A stretch of DNA of 64,000 nucleotides from Agitococcus lubricus. Lineage in GTDB: Bacteria > Pseudomonadota > Gammaproteobacteria > Pseudomonadales > Moraxellaceae. The notes under the pieces are model-generated. The model was not told the origin of the DNA and made no database searches. It was given only the letters and a program-made list of their open reading frames with translations. The DNA lies in assembly GCF_003051055.1 (NCBI RefSeq), contig NZ_QAON01000004.1:186001-250000 (forward strand), written 5' to 3'. Below are positions 37,689 through 46,962 of the stretch, piece after piece. Each line of letters begins with the position of its first letter. The stretch's first letter is position 1. The translations under genes and the position numbers were made by a program.

Positions 37689-40436
37689 TTATCTATCTTC
37701 ATAACGTTGATGTTTGAAAAAGACTCCGCTGTCGCCAAAGGCAGAGACAATCAATGGCGAGGTTAACTCTAATTCACCAATTTTTTTAGCACTGGCACGA
37801 CGTTGTTGTGCATAACTTAAATTGGTTGATGGAATAATAGAAGTTTTAATTTCCATTGACGTGGCATAGACATCATAGAGTTTGGAACCTGCACCTAACG
37901 TGGCTAAGTCATAACGGAAGTCATGCGCTGCCGTAGAAAATTTAGTTTTGACTTCGGGACGTGGCACAAAATAAATCTGTGTGGGTGCTTTAGGCGTTAA
38001 TACCGCTACGCCTTTTTGCGTCACTTCGGCCATATCGTTCATCACCACTAAAGTAGGCTTAGTAGATACCGCAGAGAACAATGCCGTTGTACCTAAGGTT
38101 TCATTAGCTTCTGGCGAGACGTAGTTAGATAACTCGTTAGCAAAGAAGTTATGATTTTGACCTTGACCCGATAAGGTATATAAGGCGGATACGTTTTCTG
38201 AGGGTTTGCCATCAACTAAGGCTTTCCATGCTAAACCCGGTGCAAAACCACGGTCAGAGGGTAAACCTGTTACGGATAAACGTAATAAACCATAGTCAGA
38301 GCCTTGGAATAACCCTGTATACCCATTATTGGCAACAGGAATAAACTTCACTTTAGCCATTGCCCCATATGGATGAATCGGCTTTTTGTAACCTGCTGGC
38401 GCAACATCGGTACGGGTTTGCACTTTTTTCCACAAGATAGAACTAATTAAACCACCAATATCCACAGGAACTAAATTGGGCATCGTAGTTTTGTACTGAG
38501 TACGTTGTGCGCCATTGACCCATAAATGATCGGCTTTGGCTTGAGCAGACCATTTTTCGTAGTCAGCAGGTATATTTAAACCCCACGGTTTGAAGGCATT
38601 TTCCATACCCACCAAACTAGCCGCTAATTGTGGATGATGACGTTTAATCACATCAACCATCGTGGTGTTTTCTACCCACGCATAACCTTCTGGCGTATAA
38701 ACGGTTGGCGTATAGTCTTTAGTAAAGAAACGGTCGGTCATTAAACGACGAGAAGCATTCAAAATAAAGATTTGGAACGCGGTTTCACCAAAAGCAAAGC
38801 CATCAGGACGTACGGTCTCAGCCATCATCCCTACTAAGGTATCAATCTTTTCAATGTCGTTGCTATACACACGTTTTAAGTTAGCTAAAGCAGCTGGTTC
38901 TGTGGTTAAGTCTTCAAATTTAGTAATGGGATTTAAGCCAATTTGACGACGGAATTGGTTGTAGCGAGGCACACCACGTTCACGGTCACGCAAAATATCG
39001 GTGGTTGCTAAGTCAATATTACCGACGATAGGAATAGACAAATTACGCAAGAAGTTTGGATAGTTATTTAAGGTTAACGAACCTGGGTTAGTAATACCAA
39101 AGGAATACCATAAACGGTCAGGACTTTCGCTAGTTAACATGGATTCAGCATTACGGTCACGAGTGTTTTCGACAGGCACGGACTTGCTCACTACGTTAGA
39201 GCCAATATCATACACATCCACTTTGTCGCGCATTAACGGGTGCATACGATATACGGCAACAAATTCTTCGGTTAAGGTATAAGGCACGCCATAATTGTTT
39301 GGATTCGCAGAGCCAACCAAACCTGCAATCGCGTGGTCTAAAGTGCCACTACCGACTGTACCTGCAATATCGGTATTAGCCCCTAAAAACGTTTTTAAGA
39401 AAGAGTCGGTTTTAGCTAGGTCTTCATACCATTTACGGGTTTCGGCTTGATATTTGTCACGGCCATTGGCATTACCAATTAAGCCCCACCAGTTTGCATA
39501 CATAGCACGTTCGGTCACTGGATTGGCAATCACCGCAGGGGTCCATTCAACGGTGTGAATTTTGGCCATTAATGCCGAGTTAACTAAACGAGCTTTGTCA
39601 TATAACCATTGGTCAGTTGCATTTGGATACTTTTGTTTGAGCATGGTAGCAATGGCATTATGCTCTTTGGTAAAGATTTGATGGAGCATACTAATCCCCA
39701 CCCACCAGTTTTCGTTAAAACCAGTAATGGGTTTGCCGCTTAATAACTCAGTGGGTAATGTGCCATCGGCATTAATTTTTAATTTACCATCAACAAAAGA
39801 GCGTACTTTGTCATTTTGGGCTTTGCTGCTACCATATAACTGAGAGCCATCCCACCAGTGAGTATTGTGGTTACGGTAGGTATTAACCTTGCCTGCATCA
39901 GCAGCCGTGCGGCTTGGGTCTGCCTGAGTGCGGCGTACATTTAGAGTGCCACTACCCATGCTATCACCCGCAGGTAATGGCACTTTAATTGGGTTTGTGC
40001 TTTGATTTTCGCCGTGGTCAACCCAGTCATGCACCATAAACTGAATCCATGAGGCGGCGATAAAGTTAAGGCTAGGCGCAGGTTTAAATTCACCGCGAGC
40101 TAACAGCGTATTACTGACTTCGCGTGGGTTTGGGCTTAATAAAGTGTTGGCTTCGGTTTCGCCTGCAGTATACGTTGGATTGACATTACGGCCAAAACGC
40201 ACATACACCGAACCTTCGGCAGGATTGCTTAAAATATTACACGTACCGTCTTCGGTACGTGCGCTTTTACTGCGTTCATCACAGACAATATGTTTGTTGA
40301 GTTTAGGATAATCTTCCAAATCAAACATATTATTTTTTAATAATTCATTACGCTCGGCTGCTAAAGTAATTAGCCCAGCAGCAATGCCCAATGTACCTAG
40401 CTTAGTCCAAGCAGGCCATGTGACCCAAATTGCCAT
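37689..40436 (-). CDS. Alpha-dioxygenase-like haem oxygenase with C-terminal extension
   Basis: This 915-residue protein belongs to the peroxidase-cyclooxygenase superfamily and most resembles plant fatty-acid alpha-dioxygenases, which add O2 to the alpha carbon of fatty acids. Evidence: distal His136 in FMVHDWVDHG; the helix FTKEHNAIATMLKQKYP followed by ARLVNSALMAKIHTVEWTP and YANWWGLIG; proximal His399 in VAVYRMHPLMRD with a Tyr three residues earlier (Tyr396), the position of the catalytic Tyr of alpha-dioxygenases and COX; then RDRERGVPRYNQFRR and ETAFQIFILNASRRL. About 270 C-terminal residues (from about 645) exceed the plant enzymes, and I cannot assign them. The frame opens at 40451, but the internal ATG at 40436 has GAGG at correct spacing. 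Divergent from a MalT-type regulator. Confidence 0.82.
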   Translation of the reverse strand: MAIWVTWPAWTKLGTLGIAAGLITLAAERNELLKNNMFDLEDYPKLNKHIVCDERSKSARTEDGTCNILSNPAEGSVYVRFGRNVNPTYTAGETEANTLLSPNPREVSNTLLARGEFKPAPSLNFIAASWIQFMVHDWVDHGENQSTNPIKVPLPAGDSMGSGTLNVRRTQADPSRTAADAGKVNTYRNHNTHWWDGSQLYGSSKAQNDKVRSFVDGKLKINADGTLPTELLSGKPITGFNENWWVGISMLHQIFTKEHNAIATMLKQKYPNATDQWLYDKARLVNSALMAKIHTVEWTPAVIANPVTERAMYANWWGLIGNANGRDKYQAETRKWYEDLAKTDSFLKTFLGANTDIAGTVGSGTLDHAIAGLVGSANPNNYGVPYTLTEEFVAVYRMHPLMRDKVDVYDIGSNVVSKSVPVENTRDRNAESMLTSESPDRLWYSFGITNPGSLTLNNYPNFLRNLSIPIVGNIDLATTDILRDRERGVPRYNQFRRQIGLNPITKFEDLTTEPAALANLKRVYSNDIEKIDTLVGMMAETVRPDGFAFGETAFQIFILNASRRLMTDRFFTKDYTPTVYTPEGYAWVENTTMVDVIKRHHPQLAASLVGMENAFKPWGLNIPADYEKWSAQAKADHLWVNGAQRTQYKTTMPNLVPVDIGGLISSILWKKVQTRTDVAPAGYKKPIHPYGAMAKVKFIPVANNGYTGLFQGSDYGLLRLSVTGLPSDRGFAPGLAWKALVDGKPSENVSALYTLSGQGQNHNFFANELSNYVSPEANETLGTTALFSAVSTKPTLVVMNDMAEVTQKGVAVLTPKAPTQIYFVPRPEVKTKFSTAAHDFRYDLATLGAGSKLYDVYATSMEIKTSIIPSTNLSYAQQRRASAKKIGELELTSPLIVSAFGDSGVFFKHQRYEDR

Positions 40437-41262
40437 TATGGTATTCCTCATGTGGTCGCTTAGGACTCAAACAAACCCGATGTACGCACGCTCACTACCG
40501 ACTTAAAACATGTAGGCAACGGGGCGGCATGCAGTGGATGCATCAGTCCTATGGATATTGTTGTGTTTAGGAGCTGGCTGAATATTGAAGGACGTAGAGG
40601 TTTATCTATTTCGATACATTGCACTGTATCTCAGATTAGGACGTAGGGATTTCACCGAAATTAGCGCGTTTTGTGAGCTAAAAATCGCTAAAAGCGCTTA
40701 TTTAGCGAGCAAATAAGTGCTAGTCGTGTACATCCTAAGCGTTATTTTTCTACAGCCACATTCAGTCGTGGGTAAGTCTAACAAAGGATTTTGGCTTCCC
40801 ACCCCTGCTTTGGGTGGGGGCATATTGAAGATTTTTGCGCCCGACTTATGGCGTTATTTGACAATTTTTTTGTGATTATCTGTCATTTTTTGTGCTATCA
40901 CGCCGTATTATGCTGATTTTTGGCGTTGGCACACACGGATTGTGCAAGCAAAGTACGCTATTTTTGATTTTTACGGTCATCTTTTAGTATTAGGCGGTCA
41001 AGTCCTTCATCGCCCCTCCTTTAGGTTACATTGCCCATACCAAAGTATGGGGTGATAGTCCCCAAAATGCGCTTATAATTCATCCCCATCAAAACAACAA
41101 TAATAGTGTATCGTCTGATACGGCGCAGAATGGTTATTTACCTTAAAGCGGTTTTCTGTAGACGGTGTTTGTAATACGCCTTTATCTCCCTCCGCACACG
41201 GTGTCAATGCCTCTATCTCCTCGCTGTAGCAAGATAACACACGTCCGTCACAAGGATATGTC
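40437..41262 (+). other. 826-bp divergent spacer, alpha-dioxygenase-like gene / MalT-type regulator
   Basis: No supported gene: a 63-residue frame on the minus strand at 41073-41264 has no family features. A hairpin CCCACCC/GGGTGGG lies at 40798-40818 without a clear T-run. The spacer must carry the promoters of both genes and may hold regulator sites, but no operator could be identified. Confidence 0.5.
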
Positions 41263-43893
41263 ATGAGCTTGTCTAAATCTCATACGTCGCCCCAACGCTT
41301 GCTACGACCCGAGCTATTACATTTACTCGACCACAGCCAAACCGTAGCCTTAACCCTGATTTTAGCCCCTGCTGGCTCAGGCAAATCGACACTATTACAA
41401 CAGTGGCGCAGCCAAACTTCACACGGGACAGTGGCTCATCTATCGCTCAATAGACGCGACCAAGATGCGATGTATTTTTTTCATCGTTTACACAAAACGG
41501 TTGCACAGTATGTTGCCATCAGCCCTGTATTATCAGGTAATGCGTTGGAGGCTGACGCCCAACAGCTCGATGTCTTTGTACAATGCTTGCTAGATGCATT
41601 TAATACGCTAGCGACAGACTTCTTTTTGTTATTAGACGATTTTCATTATGCCAGTAGCCCGTTAATTCAACAGTTTTTTGCAGACTTAGTGAATGACTTA
41701 CCTGCACATATTCACGTGATTATTGCTAGCCGTAATTATCCTGCCTTTCCTTTGAGCCGTTTGAAGCTCGATGACCAACTGCTGCTCATCGACCAACACG
41801 ACCTGCGTTTACCCCTCGCCCAGATTCATGAGTTTTGCGATTTATTACAGCAGCCTGCTCTCACACACCCAGAAACCGATGAGCTAGTCAGAATCACAGA
41901 AGGCTGGATTGCAGGCATTAAACTGGCGCTACTGGCCAGAGCCAAAACAGGCCAATTAGCAACAGGTGACTTTCAGGGTACACACCCAGAAATTGTGAAT
42001 TATTTTTTAGATGTCGTGCTCAATGAGCTGGATGCTCCCTTACGTGAATTTTTATTGGTCAGTGCCATTCTGGACAAAGTAGATGCCAAAATTATGTCGT
42101 TTTTACTGCCTAACTTAGACTGTTGGCCGTTACTACAACGGGTTTGGCAAAAAAATCTGTTTATTCATCCCTTAGATGAACAATCTCATGTCTATCGTTA
42201 TCACCCCTTATTTCAGCAATCCTTACAAACACGTTTATGGCAAGAATCGCCTCTCTACGCACAACAGTTACATTTACGCGCATCAAATTATTTTTTACAG
42301 CACCATGAGCCAGAATCCGCCTTGCACCATGCACAACAACTACAAGACTTACAACGTTTTTATCAAATTTTGGCACAGTGCTGTCAGCAATGGTTAAAAG
42401 AAGGTAAATTGGCCTTGATGCTGTCATGGTTACAACAAATTGATGCACACCTTCGTTTAGCTCAACCCAATTTGGCCTTGCTACATCTGTGCGCACTGAT
42501 TTTTTCTCGCCAATTTAGTGCTGCGTTTTATCAACTTGGGCTACTAAAACAACAGATAGGACACGACGACCACGCAAACACCGTCATGACATTACACTTT
42601 TTAGAAAATGTGCTTTTATTATTTCATGATGATAATTACGACCCCGCGCCCGCTCTCAATGACCTAAACCAACACAAGCATTATTATGATATCCGTGATG
42701 CGGCTCATACCTTTTTAGCACGTCATGCCATGCTGCAAGGCGATTGTGAGGCGGCCATTCGGTATGCCAAATACGCTAAAACACTACTGACAGAACTCAA
42801 TCACGATTATTTAAGCAGTTTTAATGATGTCATTTTAATTTTATCCGAGCGTGAGCTAGGACATGTTGTCGTGGCACGGCAAATGACACAGGCATTTTTT
42901 CAACAATACGCCAAGCAACCGCAAACCCCGTGTTGGGTCAATGCCGCCACCTGTATGGCAGTCAGTTTATATGAGCAAAATCGCTGTGCTGAAGCCAAAG
43001 ATATCTGCGAACAATTAATGCTAACTATGGATTCCGCTTGTGTCACTGAACTGATGTTTCATGTCTATGTGACCTTAGCTAGGCTACAGGGTACAGCGGC
43101 CAATCAGCGTGCCAATCAACTGCTGCTACAACTCAGACGCATATTACGTCATGGCCAACACAGCCGTTTACTCAATCAACTGTTGGCAGAAGAAATCTGT
43201 CACAGTCTACGGACGCAACAATTAGAACATCTCTTAACCATTGTCCATGATTACGACTTGCTCGCCGACATCACACAACAAAGTTGGCTAAGTCCACCTT
43301 CGACTTATCAAGAATCATGGGTATATCGCGGTTTGGCGGCTGCCTTGTATTTGCGTAGTCGCAAGCAATATGCGGCTGCACTGACGATATTAACGGTACT
43401 CGACCAACACCTAGCGCGCTATCAATTGTGCAGTCGACGCACGATTATCAAAGCCAATCAAATCGTGCTGTTATCTTTACAAGGCAACGCAGAAGAGGCG
43501 AAACAGTTATTAGTCCGTTTGTGTCACCATGCGGGTATACAAGCAGGCATCCGCACCGTGTTTGACGAAGCTCCTGGCTTTGCCCATATTGTCCGTGATG
43601 CACACCAAAAAGGCATTATCACCCTACCCGATATCTATCTACAACACTACCGTGATGTGCTTTACCCTTACGTCGGCACGCCCACCACCTTAGCAGCAGA
43701 CCAATTGACTGCCAAAGAGTATGAAATTTTAAGCCTGATTCAAAAAGGGCTGAGTAATAAAGATATTGCCCAAACTGTGGGTATTTCCTTGTCAACGACC
43801 AAATGGCATATCCAAAACATCTTTAGTAAATTACAGGTTTCTAACCGTGCCTCTGTGGTATCACTGCTTGTCCATCAAAAAATAACTGTCTAA
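41263..43893 (+). CDS. MalT-type LuxR transcriptional regulator (STAND ATPase)
   Basis: This 876-residue protein is a signal-transduction ATPase of the MalT/LAL type: an N-terminal NTPase with Walker A APAGSGKST (about 35-43) and Walker B-like FFLLLDDFHYA, a winged-helix region, a long TPR-like helical sensor (about 330-790), and a C-terminal LuxR helix-turn-helix (LTAKEYEILSLIQKGLSNKDIAQTVG, then STTKWHIQNIFSKLQVSNR). Such proteins activate transcription when ligand and ATP bind. The inducer is unknown. Divergence from the alpha-dioxygenase-like gene and the LpxR-like gene downstream suggest one or both as targets (inference). Confidence 0.9.
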   Translation: MSLSKSHTSPQRLLRPELLHLLDHSQTVALTLILAPAGSGKSTLLQQWRSQTSHGTVAHLSLNRRDQDAMYFFHRLHKTVAQYVAISPVLSGNALEADAQQLDVFVQCLLDAFNTLATDFFLLLDDFHYASSPLIQQFFADLVNDLPAHIHVIIASRNYPAFPLSRLKLDDQLLLIDQHDLRLPLAQIHEFCDLLQQPALTHPETDELVRITEGWIAGIKLALLARAKTGQLATGDFQGTHPEIVNYFLDVVLNELDAPLREFLLVSAILDKVDAKIMSFLLPNLDCWPLLQRVWQKNLFIHPLDEQSHVYRYHPLFQQSLQTRLWQESPLYAQQLHLRASNYFLQHHEPESALHHAQQLQDLQRFYQILAQCCQQWLKEGKLALMLSWLQQIDAHLRLAQPNLALLHLCALIFSRQFSAAFYQLGLLKQQIGHDDHANTVMTLHFLENVLLLFHDDNYDPAPALNDLNQHKHYYDIRDAAHTFLARHAMLQGDCEAAIRYAKYAKTLLTELNHDYLSSFNDVILILSERELGHVVVARQMTQAFFQQYAKQPQTPCWVNAATCMAVSLYEQNRCAEAKDICEQLMLTMDSACVTELMFHVYVTLARLQGTAANQRANQLLLQLRRILRHGQHSRLLNQLLAEEICHSLRTQQLEHLLTIVHDYDLLADITQQSWLSPPSTYQESWVYRGLAAALYLRSRKQYAAALTILTVLDQHLARYQLCSRRTIIKANQIVLLSLQGNAEEAKQLLVRLCHHAGIQAGIRTVFDEAPGFAHIVRDAHQKGIITLPDIYLQHYRDVLYPYVGTPTTLAADQLTAKEYEILSLIQKGLSNKDIAQTVGISLSTTKWHIQNIFSKLQVSNRASVVSLLVHQKITV

Positions 43894-43947
43894 TCCACCG
43901 TAAGTCGCTGGACTTTTTCCAAATAGGAAACACCATTTTCAAGGTTT

Positions 43948-43970
43948 GTGTACTACTCAGTACACTTTTT
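43948..43970 (+). terminator. Terminator or operator palindrome after the MalT-type gene
   Basis: GTGTACT and AGTACAC form a perfect seven-base stem around ACTC, followed by TTTTT, 55 bases after the stop codon. This looks like an intrinsic terminator. Since it also lies 61 bases before the LpxR-like gene, it could instead be a protein-binding palindrome. Confidence 0.5.
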
Positions 43971-44030
43971 ATCCCTAAAAATAGCGTTATAACCTAGTGT
44001 TTTAATCAACTATTTTGAAGGAGATGGGTG

Positions 44031-45089
44031 ATGTTAACTTGGCAGCGTTTTTACGCTGCGGTCAGCTTATTATTCGCGCTCAGTCCAGAAAATGCCTATA
44101 GCCATAACAATAACGACAACCTCTGGCCAGAGCCTGAACAAAGTGGTTGGTCGCTGCATATTGATAACGATTTATTTAGTCCGCATAAACAAGATAGAGA
44201 CTACACAGGCGGTATAAATATCACCTTTGCAGGTCAACACGTAAAAAGATGGCCAATCTCTGTCGATAGGGCTCTCACCTTCATCAATCAAGGTTTAGGT
44301 ATCAGACACCCCAATAACCTGTATTTACACAGTCTACAATTGGGCATTGCCGCTTTTTCGCCAGAAGATATTCAGCAAGAAAATATTGTGTATGATGACC
44401 GTCCTTACGCCAGTTTATTGTATTTAGCAAATTCACAATTACAGATAGTCGACGATAATACCGCTAATCAAAGTACACTAACGGTCGGTATTTTAGGAAC
44501 AAAGGCCGCACAGCGCCTGCAAGAAAGCATTCATCAAGTGACAGGCTCTGAGCCGCCACAGGGTTGGCAACATCAAATTGCCAAAGGTGGCGAGTTGACC
44601 TTGAAATACAGTTATGCTCATCAACGTTTGTGGTACAAACAGGCGACGATGGAAATTAAACAATCTTATGAAGGGAGCTTGGGCTTTTTAACCGAAGCTA
44701 ATAGTGCTATTTCTGTACGTTGGGGACGCATTAGCAGCCCGTGGTGGAGCTTTACACCCGACCGTTCTGAGTATTTTGCCCAGCCCAGTGTGGGTTTACC
44801 CATGCAGTACCGTTATCGTCAACCTGAGCTTTATCTGTGGGCAGGCACCAAATTACGTGTACGCGCCTATAATGCGTTTTTGCAAGGGCAGTTTAGAGAA
44901 AGTACCTTTAGCTATCAGCAAAGTGAGCTTGAACCCCTATTAGTGGAGTCATGGTTAGGTGTGACTCAACAAATCAGTACGCACTACCGATTAAGTTGGG
45001 TCTGGCGTTATCAAAGTGCGGAACTCAAACAAGGTCACGGCCATCGTGATTTAATTTGGGGAAGTATTATGATTAACCGTGATTTTTAA
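44031..45089 (+). CDS. LpxR-like outer-membrane lipid A deacylase (DUF2219)
   Basis: LpxR family proteins are twelve-stranded outer-membrane barrels that remove the 3'-acyloxyacyl group of lipid A. The 352-residue product has a signal peptide (MLTWQRFYAAVSLLFALS, cleavage near AYS-H) and the family N-terminal block LHIDNDLFSPHKQDRDYTGGINITF, with Asn/Asp at the calcium/active site. QHQIAKGGELTLKYSY-like strands, alternating aromatic strands and a terminal aromatic (NRDF) typical of barrels follow. The ATG at 44031 is chosen over the overlapping GTG at 44028, because GGAG lies seven bases upstream. It follows the MalT-type regulator. Confidence 0.8.
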   Translation: MLTWQRFYAAVSLLFALSPENAYSHNNNDNLWPEPEQSGWSLHIDNDLFSPHKQDRDYTGGINITFAGQHVKRWPISVDRALTFINQGLGIRHPNNLYLHSLQLGIAAFSPEDIQQENIVYDDRPYASLLYLANSQLQIVDDNTANQSTLTVGILGTKAAQRLQESIHQVTGSEPPQGWQHQIAKGGELTLKYSYAHQRLWYKQATMEIKQSYEGSLGFLTEANSAISVRWGRISSPWWSFTPDRSEYFAQPSVGLPMQYRYRQPELYLWAGTKLRVRAYNAFLQGQFRESTFSYQQSELEPLLVESWLGVTQQISTHYRLSWVWRYQSAELKQGHGHRDLIWGSIMINRDF

Positions 45090-45144
45090 GTCGACTGCAA
45101 CACGCTACCATTAAATAGCCAGACGCATCTTCTAGGCATGTTTA

Positions 45145-45202
45145 TTTGATTTCGAGGCTGTTCAATCAACGAAACGTGCCCCTGAGCGAAGTCGATGGGG
45201 TA
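45145..45202. repeat. Dispersed REP-like repeat, copy 2
   Basis: TTTCGAGGCTGTTCAATCA, a short spacer and CCCCTGAGCGAAGTCGATGG lie between the convergent LpxR-like and rhodanese genes. Both halves align to the copy at 62173-62228 and share the GAGCG-AGTCGA core with the copy at 13664. Confidence 0.65.
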
Positions 45203-45222
45203 TTTTAAACCGAAGACTCCTG

Positions 45223-45537
45223 TTAAAACCCCTCAACCATCGGTAAGCCTGCTGCTTTCGCCGCGCGCGTGCCACCTGTCAAAATCACGACAGAGCGTTG
45301 ACTGTCTAAACTTGCAATCAATTGAGCGGCTCTACCTGCTTTTGTCCCACCACCACAGAGTACATAAATGGTCTGTTCGCTAGGAACAGTTTGCAAAACA
45401 GTCCGATTAATACTGTCTAAGGCTTGATGTTGTGCAGGTTGCCAGTGCCCTTCGGCATAGGCGTTAGCATCACGCACATCCCAAATAATATCATTGGGGC
45501 GTGGTTGAAAATCGGTAATCGGTGACTCTCGAATCAT
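45223..45537 (-). CDS. Small rhodanese-domain protein
   Basis: This 104-residue cytoplasmic protein is a single rhodanese domain: IIWDVRDANAYAEGHW is the conserved first half, and YVLCGGGTKAGRAAQLIASL contains the active-site Cys followed by a glycine-rich loop, though without the usual CRSGxRS sequence. The tail LTGGTRAAKAAGLPM matches the classical GG...W.AAGLP end. It should transfer sulfane sulfur or act in redox relay. Its ATG overlaps the stop of the flavodoxin-like gene by four bases, so the two are coupled and may work together (inference). Confidence 0.85.
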   Translation of the reverse strand: MIRESPITDFQPRPNDIIWDVRDANAYAEGHWQPAQHQALDSINRTVLQTVPSEQTIYVLCGGGTKAGRAAQLIASLDSQRSVVILTGGTRAAKAAGLPMVEGF

Positions 45538-46100
45538 TGTAAACCATCGTCAAATACCATGATGCGCTGTACCGTTTTAGCGACATATTGACCAAACCAT
45601 TCGGCGGTTTTTAGGTCCCCTATAGGCGGTGTCACCTCAACAGGTGCGCTGTCAGATTGTGCCATCAATCCAATATAACTGCCCATACGGTTCATGTCTT
45701 CAGGCTGTGTGCCTGTGGGCATCAACGGCATACCGACCCATAACATGCCATGCTGCATGGCAAAGAGTTGGATTTGTTGTAACACTGCGAGCTTATCGCC
45801 ACTCAAGCCGCCTGAATTCGTGAAGCCTGCGGCTAACTTTCCTTGCCAGCCTTGCGTCAACCAGACTTTAGAACTGGCATCCATAAACGCTTTGAAGGGA
45901 GCAGAAATACTGCCCATGTAGGTTGGGCAGCCCATGATAATGGCATCCGCATCGGCCAATAGTTGCCAATCTAACTGGTCTACAGACATCAAATAGGCAT
46001 CAACATCGGCGATTTGTGCCACTCCTAAGGCGATAAACTCCGCTAATTTGGCGGTATGGCCATAAGCGCTGTGATAAACAATTGCGATATTCTTTGCCAT
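45534..46100 (-). CDS. WrbA-like flavodoxin-fold NAD(P)H oxidoreductase
   Basis: The 188-residue protein has the FMN-binding flavodoxin fold: IAIVYHSAYGHTAKLAEFIALG for the phosphate loop, ADAIIMGCPTYMGSISAPFKAFMD, and KLAAGFTNSGGLSGDK, then the GMLWVGMPLMPTG region near the isoalloxazine. WrbA-type enzymes reduce quinones by two electrons. It is first in a two-gene unit with a rhodanese (ATGA overlap). The exact subfamily (WrbA, or NADPH-dependent FMN reductase) is not certain. Confidence 0.87.
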   Translation of the reverse strand: MAKNIAIVYHSAYGHTAKLAEFIALGVAQIADVDAYLMSVDQLDWQLLADADAIIMGCPTYMGSISAPFKAFMDASSKVWLTQGWQGKLAAGFTNSGGLSGDKLAVLQQIQLFAMQHGMLWVGMPLMPTGTQPEDMNRMGSYIGLMAQSDSAPVEVTPPIGDLKTAEWFGQYVAKTVQRIMVFDDGLQ

Positions 46101-46123
46101 AATCTTGCTCTATAGGCGCGTAT

Positions 46124-46885
46124 TTACGCTAACCAAATGACTGAGGCCATACGGCCAGTGATTTGGTCGCGGCGATACGAAAAAAATCTATCTTGGTCAG
46201 TGACGGTACATAACCCCCCGCCACTAATCATACCAATACCTGCCTTCATGAGTCGCTGTCGTGCTAACTCATAGATATCTGCTAAATATTTGCCATTCGC
46301 TTGGGCAACAAACGCACTGGCAGCCATTTTATCGGCTTTCACAAAAACATCTCGCACGTCGGCACCCACTTCAAAGGTATTTGCACCAATGGCAGGGCCG
46401 AGCCAGCACATGACTTCCGCAGGGGTGGTGAATCTTGCCAGTGTATTTTCCAAAATACCATTAGACAAACCGCGCCAACCTGCATGTGCTACTGCAACAC
46501 GATTGCCATTTTGGTCACAAAAAAAGACGGGCAAACAATCGGCTGTCATCACTACACACGGCAAACCACGGTGTGTGGTTGTCACTGCATCGGCTTCAGG
46601 AACGGTTTGCGCACGACGCTTCGGTTCACTAAAGGCATCTACCACGTCTGTACCATGTACCTGCTGTAGCCATTGTGGGGGACCACAGGGTGCAATTTCG
46701 TTGAGCGCACACAATAATTTGCGACGATTTTCTACAACCGTACTTGCCACATCACCCACATGAAACGCCAAATTAAAACTGTCATAGGGTGTTGTACTAT
46801 GTCCGCCAGCACGGGTGGTGACAATTGCACGTACATTGGCAGGTGCAGGCCAATCGGGCATTAAAAACGAGTCGGCTAAACTCAT
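46124..46885 (-). CDS. pgeF: Peptidoglycan editing factor PgeF (laccase domain)
   Basis: PgeF (YfiH) is a zinc-dependent enzyme that keeps wrongly incorporated residues out of peptidoglycan precursors; older names call it a polyphenol oxidase. The 253-residue protein has the metal/active-site triad: LQQVHGTDVVDAF (His), VVMTADCLPVFFCD (Cys), and VAHAGWRGLSNGIL (His), then LGPAIGANTFEVG and a C-terminal FFSYRRDQITGRMASVIWL. It lies 77 bp past the stop of pbpC. In most Pseudomonadales it follows rluD; here rluD is 13 kb away. Confidence 0.95.
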   Translation of the reverse strand: MSLADSFLMPDWPAPANVRAIVTTRAGGHSTTPYDSFNLAFHVGDVASTVVENRRKLLCALNEIAPCGPPQWLQQVHGTDVVDAFSEPKRRAQTVPEADAVTTTHRGLPCVVMTADCLPVFFCDQNGNRVAVAHAGWRGLSNGILENTLARFTTPAEVMCWLGPAIGANTFEVGADVRDVFVKADKMAASAFVAQANGKYLADIYELARQRLMKAGIGMISGGGLCTVTDQDRFFSYRRDQITGRMASVIWLA

Positions 46886-46962
46886 AGACAGCCTTCCTTA
46901 GAACGACAATAGATGACAAGCTATTGACCAAATCAGGGTCAGATTTTAGGAGCATGATGCTC

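Noticed and set aside
40798-40818. CCCACCC/GGGTGGG hairpin as a terminator
   Set aside because: It lies in a divergent spacer over 350 bases from either start, with no T-run; no transcript should end here.
41073-41264. 63-residue frame on the minus strand before the MalT-type gene
   Set aside because: No family motif, no ribosome-binding site, and it lies in the divergent promoter spacer.
46290-46763. 157-residue plus-strand frame inside pgeF
   Set aside because: Antisense to a well-supported gene and without family features.
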